Assembly (NCBI GenBank): GCA_049724395.1
Contig: JAUGWO010000235.1
Location: forward strand, 1-64,000
DNA length: 64,000 nt
Source: Spongospora subterranea f. sp. subterranea
Taxonomy: Eukaryota > Endomyxa: Phytomyxea > Phytomyxea > Plasmodiophorida
Direction of reading: 5' to 3'
Of this stretch, positions 57,696 to 64,000 are shown in pieces. Position numbers and translations under genes: made by a program. How positions within the stretch are numbered: the first letter of the stretch is position 1; each line of letters opens with the position of its first letter. The notes beneath the pieces are model-generated. The model ran no database searches. It saw nothing but the letters and a program-made list of their open reading frames with translations, and had not been told where the DNA came from.

Positions 57696-60600
57696 TTCCC
57701 CCTGTCTAAAATGGTTAGTTCAGGTGGCTGCAGCAGGATATGGATAGTGGGTCTGTTCGGGCCTGTAAAAAGTTTTTCAGAAGAACGGGAACATCATCTT
57801 TCAGGTTTTCGAACGGCTCCCAAGTTGTATCCTGGGCTTCAAATCCACTCCACACAACTTGCACCTCGATGTCACCAGAGTTGTTATTGCGCCGAATGTC
57901 TCGCAAATCTTCAACTACATAACCTTGTCCGTCATGAGCTACTTGGTTGTACAGCTCTTCAGTTACGTTGAGGCTGGAATCGTCGTAAAGTTTCAGTCTT
58001 ACCGCATGCACATTTTCAATGGCTTTTGTAATTAAGTCCTGAACTTGGTAAACATGATCATTCACGGTTCCTACGATTTGTGAAGGTCCCTGCCACGCTC
58101 CGCGAAGTTTATGCTGGGTGTTTCGATGAAGATTCGACGCAACTAGCACGTAATCGCCAATACAAAAATTCATAGGAATAACTTGCCGGCGTTTGGAATG
58201 TGTCCTGTGTGACTGTTGACGCTGAATCGTTACGTTTGATTCGACGTTTCGATGAATACGATCGCATGGGTCCCTCAGCTCGCATGTCATTTCGTTGATT
58301 GCTTCTGGGGTTAACGAAATTTCAGCAATCTTATCTAATCGTTCAATAAAAATAGTTGAGATTAAGGTAGATGGTTGTAGGCCAGTCATAATCGTAACAG
58401 GGGCATAGCCGATATGGGAGCGAACCCGGTGATTCAATGCCATATTGACCAATGGTAGGAGACAGGGCCAATCATGAAACGATAATCGGAACTCGGAGAT
58501 AAGGGCACGTAGAACAAATAGGAGCAGCCTGTTGACAACTTCTACTGATCCGTTTGCCCAAGGAGTATAAGCTGTCGTGAAATGATGGCTAATGTGAAGT
58601 CTTGAGCATAGATCGGACACCACTTGGTTCTTAAAGTGTGTGCCTTGGTCTGATACATGGGTAAAGACGATTCCGAATCTCTTGAACCAATCTATGAGTC
58701 CATGAACTGTAACGTAATGATCGGCTGATTCGCAGGGGATCAATTCAATAAATTGACTTAGATCGTCTTTTAACACCAGGACGTACTCGAAAGAATGTGA
58801 ATGGTTTTTCGGTACTTTTCCTATAAATAAAAAATCGTAGTGGATGACCTGGTTGGGTCTGGATGCATGGATTGCATGGCCAAAGGGCCTTGGAACAACT
58901 TTTCCACGGAGACGAACACAATGGATACAGCGTTCAACTACGCTAGAAACGAATTCCTTCATGTTTTTCCACCAAAAAAATGATTCGATAGATTTGAGTG
59001 TTGGTTCTTTTAGCTTGATGACCTGATAGGCCGCTGTGTGCAATTATGGAAATTCGGAGACGAAGATTGGAACCTGAATTGGTTGGGATCCACAACTTTC
59101 CTTCAGCGGTTTTCCATATCTGGTCGCTACCATCCCACAGCAGTGATTGATTATCGATCGAGATGTTAGGTAGGTGTTGAGCATCAGAATGAGACAGATA
59201 CGTTGCTTGAACTGTAGCAATTTCATGCAAAGATGGCCAGATGAAATTCTTCGAAATGGGTTGAATGAGGATTGGGGCCTTGAATGCTTTAAGTTGAGCG
59301 TCAATAGATATTTTTGACTTTCCCCATCGAGTAAAAAGATCTGCCCAAACATTCTCGTTTCCTTCAACATGTTCAATGATGTAAGGAATGTTTGCGAGTT
59401 GGAGTTGCCATCGCTCAAGTCGGTCCGCAGTATGCCGCGCGACATTGGTGCAGCGCTTCATTGGGTTGAATATATACATTAAATTCCGATGATCCGTATG
59501 AATTCGGACCGGGTTCGATCCTATCAAGAAATGACGAAGGCGGAATATACCTTCGATAATAGGATACGCTTCTTTTTCTATGATAGCCCATCTGAGGCTA
59601 TTAGCGCGAAAAGTGCCAGAAAGGCATGCTAGCAATTCGTGTCGTTGTTCGGTGAGCGGTAGATTTATATCTTCAGGAGGAATCTGTGTCAGGACAGCCG
59701 ACCAAAAATCTTGAGAAGCATCGGGAAATAAGCATGTTAACCAGTCGCTTTTCGGATGAGCAAGCCTCGTAAGACCAGCAACACATTCCTTTATCATTTT
59801 GAAAGATTCTTGGTGTGATGCATTCCATCCAATATCTGCTAATCGGATACGTCGCAGCACGGTTTTCTTACAGCTTTGCACCGTTCGTGTAGTTGTCAGG
59901 AGGAGATCTTGGAGAGGATGTGTTAGTTCATTGAAATTAGGTATACTCTTCCGAATCCAGTTTAGGGCACAGACGAATTGTTGTAGGTCATCGCCATGAA
60001 TTGGGGGCTGCATGTCCAAAAGAGCTTGAATAAAAGAATTGTCATATGTGACTCCTTCAGGCGAAATGTTATGACCAGCCATTTGACTGTTTCGGCATAA
60101 AGATTGCATCGATCGGGATTACATTTGATACCTCTTTTCGCCATTTCGAGAAGGACTTTGCTGAGCACAGTCATATGTGTCATTGGAGAATTCTTGTTTG
60201 CATATGCTAGTACATCGTCAAGCCATAAGAGAGCGCATTTGTACAATAAATCACCCAAAACTTGTTGCATCCCTGATTGAAATGTTGCAACTGAGTCAAT
60301 GATCCCTTGAATTAAGCGACGCGGTGTGAATACTGCTTCGTGCGTCATGAAAGAACACATTTCTTGGGAGTCTAAGTGCAATGGGAACTGCCAATAGCCT
60401 TTAAAACAATCTAATAAGATATACGATGTAGCATCACGAAGATAACCTAAAATGATGTCTATATGAGGCATGGGCCAGATAATAGGCTCGATCTGCTTGT
60501 TGATTTCCACAGTGTCGACTGTCATCCTATAACCTCTTTTGTCAGGTTTTGGAATAACTAGGGCGGCGGAAGCGTCTCGACTCTGTGGGTTTCTGTAGAT

Positions 60601-62457
60601 ATAATTATTCTTTTCAAGTGCATTTGTATGCGCATGCATGAATTCTTGGTATGGAATAGGATATCGACGGAGCTTACAGCGAAAATGCGTTGCACCAGGT
60701 TTACGATGTAGCTTCTGAGCAGAAACTTTAGCGGGAGGATCGTTTCCAAGACTCGTACGCCAAATATCATATCTTGAAACTAACGTAGTAAGTTCATTGC
60801 GCGTTGCTGGTATACCACTCTTTATCGCTCTATCCACCATATTCTTGATAGCTGAATCAGTCTCAAACTTATCCTCATCTCCTATTGGAATAATGTAATC
60901 AAATCCAGGTTCAGGATACTCAGAATCATGTTCGGTCATTCGCTTTGACTGAATCGGTGCGCGATCACTGTCAGCGGGTTCATGTGGATCTGGGCCAATA
61001 GTAATGTTGTTTTCGCTGGCTTCTTTGAGAATCTCATCCAGCAGGAGTTCGGGATCGATTCCTAGCTTTCGTAGTTCCGGCTTTCCAATAAGAACAGTCT
61101 CCATGTCTTCGTCCACGACGTTAACAGCAGTTGACCGGAAATTTACGGTACCTGCTTTTGTTGATAACGTCAAATACAAATATGCCATTTGCCTGATTGT
61201 TGCAAAACTATCGCTTGTAGCTAGTTTGCACTTTAGTGGTGGCGTGATTGTTTGAATCATGACTGGAACTTTATCAGTAACCATATCTAACATCCGGCGG
61301 CAGATAGTAGTCTTATAAGACCCATCGTCCAATTCGAACGGGAGGTGAATCTTATCCTGAATCAGCACACGGTTACTAACGCAATAATCAGATGTTGGGA
61401 CAAGTTTCTTAGACTGCATATTTGCTTTCGTGAGGTTCAGCTTATCGAACGCGGCTTTGCGCTCCTCAGGGGTACATTTAGTGCATACTTGTAGCCAATG
61501 TTTTCCGCCACAATGTAGACAACCACCATCTGGAGGGTCTCGACTGCCATATCGCTTCAGTGACGCAGCTGAGATTACGCTATTATTCGGTTGTAAATTC
61601 GGCATGTTCGGTTTCAACGATTTGGACTTTTCGATAGTTTTCATCGTGCGACTTTTCTGTCGTTCAGTCAGTTGGTGTACTTCATGCTGTTGTTTCGCTT
61701 TTGATGTGAGCAAGTCAAAAAAATCAGCTTCATCGCTTTTCGCCTTTTGATGGTCGCCAAATGAGATCGCGTGCTCAATCATGTCGTGTAGGGTTGCTGG
61801 TCGAACTCCGGCACGTAGGTATTTAATTTTTAGCTTGATTCCTTCGTCGTCCTTGAACACATGCTCTAGGCCGTTATCTGCAATAAAATCGTCAAATTTG
61901 GCGAAATAAGCTAGAACTCGTTCCGCAGGGTTTTTGAGTGACAGGTTCATGATGATTTGTTTCCTAATTGTAGCCTCGATATCTTCGTGGCAATGCTCAG
62001 TCGCTTGTTCTTGCAGCTTCTTAAGGTACACATCCAGGGTCTGAATCAAGGTAAGCTGGTCAACTGGCTTTTTTAAAACATATTTGGATATTGCTTTGAG
62101 TTTGCTTAAGTCAAAGCTACTTTTTCAGTGAGACGGGTTGGACTTTGTGCGCCATGTAATTCCCTCCGTTCTGTGATTAGTGCCAGATACGATTCGCGTT
62201 CTCGGCGAAATACAGCGATCGCCTTGGGGTCAAAGCCTTTGATGATCGGTGGTTTTAAGGGAAAAAATATTGGTGTCTGGCCGGCTATGAAATGCTCGGC
62301 TATGGATTCTGGTTGTGGATAGGCAGGGTTGGCACCCTGATCGGAGTCGGCGTCCATGCTCCTGGTTTGGGCCATGAACTTCGGGGCGTGGGTTTGTCGC
62401 CTGTTTGCAAGTTCGTCTGGCAAAGCTAGATGCCAGGTAGTCTGCTATAAAACGTTT

Positions 62458-62563
62458 TGTGCAAGGGTCCGGCTGACTATTAGGTTGGCAATAGTAAACA
62501 GAACTGCTTTTATTCAGTAGCTTAAGTAGGTCCGTAAGTGCATTGGGGCTGCAGTTCTGTACA
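62458..62563 (-). repeat. LTR, right copy (5' LTR of the minus-strand element)
   Basis: A 106-bp LTR nearly identical to 57,591-57,695. In element orientation it begins TGTACAGAACTGCAG and contains an ataaaag polyadenylation-like word. Confidence 0.92.
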
Positions 62564-62574
62564 TATTGCTCGTT

Positions 62575-63070
62575 CTACTGCTGCTGCTCGTAGCGCTTCT
62601 GGGTCGTATTCCCAGCACCAGTTTTTGCATTTGTTTTCTTCATATTTTTACGGGCATACACAATCTGCAGCCCGTGCTCTTGAATGATGAGATCGTTCGC
62701 TTTGAACATGTCCCGAACCCGATTGTCGATGTGCTGGGTAATTCATCTTGACCTCTTTAGCGATTCGGGCATCGATGATCTCCATCTGATCCTGGGCGAA
62801 TTTTGTTTTGATGAACTTGAAAAATACTAGTTTGGTCGTCGGAGACTGTGTCGATTGTTCACCCCATGTCTAATTTGCAAGCTAATTCTTTATTCTCTTG
62901 ATCCACGCGGCTTTTGACGCTTATGGGAATAACATTCGCGTTATTCGAGGTGTTGTAATCTCTGACAAACCGTTGGTACATGATCGCCTCTTTGATAAAC
63001 TTGGAGACATTCTTTGGGCTGAAATTGATGATCGTGGCGCGACCATCGGTATGAAAACTGGAGCACATCC
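62575..63070 (-). pseudogene. Unrecognised coding remnant
   Basis: Three minus-strand segments look coding. They are NVSKFIKEAIMYQRFVRDYN (near 63,020-62,960, continuing to DQENKELACKL), FIKTKFAQDQMEIIDARIAK (near 62,810-62,750) and ITQHIDNRVRDMFKANDLII (near 62,740-62,680, continuing to Gln-rich EQQQ). They are Lys/Asp/Glu-rich and helical. One base near 62,745 separates the last two, and a stop or intron separates the first. No family is recognised. The segment abuts the LTR at 62,563, so its 3' end may be lost. Confidence 0.4.
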
Positions 63071-63356
63071 GTTCGGCTGTGAGTGCAGGGACCTTGGCTG
63101 AGTCGCTGGGTTCGATTCGAGTGAGTCTTCATTGACGGGCCGTTGGGACGTCGCGGTCCGGGTCAGCATCATTCGGAAATCGAAGGTGGAATGCTTAACT
63201 AGAGCTAAAATTTTTGATAGAAGCTAAAAACGTGTTGTGCACCTCTGGTGGGTCGGATCGAGCCGGTTCAACTCGCGAGGTTGTTCCGCGCCCAACATAG
63301 GTCTCCAAATAAGTTATCAGTAAAAGCAATTTGTTTATTGAGGGACATAGATGGGG
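63071..63356. other. Intergenic, nothing recognised
   Basis: Short overlapping frames on both strands, with no domain or repeat. Confidence 0.4.
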
Positions 63357-64000
63357 TCATAGATTTACAAGTACCTGGTGATTGACTACCGGGCACGGTA
63401 ATACACCTTGAGATGACCGAGAATTATATTGACAGATATCAGATTCCTTTCTGTCTAGTCCAGGACAGCAATCGCGACTAAACTTGGTGTAGTGTACTGA
63501 TTCTCCCCATCTCCGAATAAATTCTTCAACGCTTCCATCGCAATGACGATGTAAACAATTGTAAAGAGGACGGCAATTTGTGATCAAATTGGTCAAACTC
63601 GAATTAGGCGATCTCTGTGATGATGTTTTTGCAATCACGAACTGATCATACTGTTCGAAAATTTCGGAAAGCGCTGGGAGGAGGTCTCGGGTTGGTTTAC
63701 GGGGAAGATTACGTCTGGCTGGAATATCAAATGGTCCGTTGATCGATCCGCATTGAACGGACTCCAAGCCCTGACATCTCCGAGTGCTGAATGCCCCATG
63801 TGCGAATTGATGGCCCCATATTCGAATCCATTCATTAATATTTCGGCCACAGTGATAAACAAAGCACCCCCAAATGGGTTTCGGAATATGGCAATAATAT
63901 GATCGGAGAACTTTTTGAGCCACGGGGCCACTTGATTGGTATTTCTTGTAGAATTCACAACACAGTTTGAGTTTTTCTTTTGCGGTTTTTGACGTTGAAA
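63357..64000 (-). CDS. Second Cys/RWG repeat protein, partial (runs off the window)
   Basis: The minus-strand frame is open from the window edge to the stop at 63,357. It closely resembles the C-terminal half of the gene at 47,356-49,480. It begins KLKLCCEFYKKYQSSG and then carries PKPIWGCFVYHCGRNINEW with IWGHQFAHGAF, a linker with LPALSEIFEQYDQF, and a last repeat RPLYNCLHRHCDGSVEEFIR with RWGESVHYTKF and CCPG. The earlier exons lie beyond 64,000. The two copies differ mostly at scattered positions while Cys, His, Trp and Gly of the repeat are kept, which suggests selection. The C-terminal 15 residues differ from the other copy. Function is unknown. A start at 63,923 is not likely, because the homology continues upstream of it. 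Confidence 0.7.
   Translation of the reverse strand, partial: STSKTAKEKLKLCCEFYKKYQSSGPVAQKVLRSYYCHIPKPIWGCFVYHCGRNINEWIRIWGHQFAHGAFSTRRCQGLESVQCGSINGPFDIPARRNLPRKPTRDLLPALSEIFEQYDQFVIAKTSSQRSPNSSLTNLITNCRPLYNCLHRHCDGSVEEFIRRWGESVHYTKFSRDCCPGLDRKESDICQYNSRSSQGVLPCPVVNHQVLVNL

Larger units (their letters stand above)
57591..62563 (-). mobile_element. Ty3-type LTR element with chromodomain, broken
   Basis: Two LTRs of 105 and 106 bp (57,591-57,695 and 62,458-62,563) are almost identical, so insertion was recent. On the minus strand lie gag with a variant zinc knuckle (CLHCGGKHWLQVC), a protease region, RT (LLWLDDVLAYAN), RNase H (LFPDASQDFWSAV), integrase with a CIHCVRL zinc end and VSDQGTHF core, and a chromodomain (VQVVWSGFEAQDTTWEP). 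A purine tract (agacagggggaatg) precedes the 3' LTR. The main open stretches are 59,962-62,049, 58,943-60,109 and 57,715-59,043. It is broken, with about three breaks. The five bases outside the two LTRs do not match. It is a distant relative of the 13.4-19.5 kb element. Confidence 0.93.

Noticed and set aside
1-64000. Bacterial or organelle DNA, rRNA or a clear tRNA gene
   Set aside because: Spliced genes, LTR elements and satellites show nuclear DNA. No rRNA stretch or complete cloverleaf was recognised, although small tRNAs could have been missed by eye.
1-64000. Polinton/Maverick or envelope-bearing element
   Set aside because: No DNA polymerase B, packaging ATPase, capsid or envelope-like gene was seen. 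The tyrosine recombinase stands without such neighbours and fits a Crypton.

Overview
The window is nuclear DNA of a eukaryote. It has spliced genes with GT-AG introns of about 48-350 nt, standard stop codons, moderate base composition and dense transposable elements. The mix of gene families suggests a zoosporic or osmotrophic protist, most likely an oomycete or relative: a secreted lytic polysaccharide monooxygenase, a secreted CAP protein, Myb/SANT-like element proteins, hAT, MULE and Crypton-type elements, and chromodomain Ty3 elements. No rRNA gene or lineage marker is present, so this placement is inference.

Layout. 1-12 kb: an imperfect inverted duplication of a Ty3 chromovirus joined to a Ty1/copia element. 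12.1-21.0 kb: LTR debris, then a 59-bp satellite array split by an apparently whole, young Ty3-type element (13,427-19,464; 5-bp target duplication; one 1,637-codon ORF). 21.0-27.4 kb: a decayed MULE and an old Ty3-like element. 27.4-31.7 kb: two diverged copies of an unrecognised multi-pass membrane protein gene, with a Myb-like remnant and a field of ATCGAT palindromes between them. 32.2-40.3 kb: the gene island, holding a CAP protein (two exons, +), an LPMO (five exons, -) and a CBM48-containing protein (eight exons, -). 41.6-43.0 kb: a 57-bp minisatellite with TGACTCA in nearly every unit. 43.0-44.8 kb: an ankyrin gene built from repeated exon pairs. 47.4-49.5 kb: an unrecognised gene with a previously unfamiliar Cys/RWG repeat. 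49.5-50.7 kb: the 3' end of a Ty3 element. 51.2-53.7 kb: a five-exon Crypton-type tyrosine recombinase. 54.1-56.1 kb: a hAT transposase. 57.1-57.6 kb: a Myb/SANT-like gene cut by an LTR element at 57.6-62.6 kb. 63.4-64.0 kb: a second member of the Cys/RWG family, running off the window.

The most interesting signal is the link between the tyrosine recombinase and the Cys/RWG family. The recombinase keeps its R, K, HxxR, H and Y residues, with the last four at the same spacing as in XerD/Cre-type enzymes. Its last exon encodes one copy of a roughly 75-95-residue domain that recurs two or three times in the separate genes at 47.4-49.5 kb and 63.4-64.0 kb. The domain could be a DNA-binding module shared between a Crypton-like mobile recombinase and a host, or domesticated, gene family.

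Several otherwise clean exon models need a one-base correction at short homopolymers (about 39,741 and 48,530). This looks like residual assembly error rather than gene decay, and means other frame changes here should be read with care.
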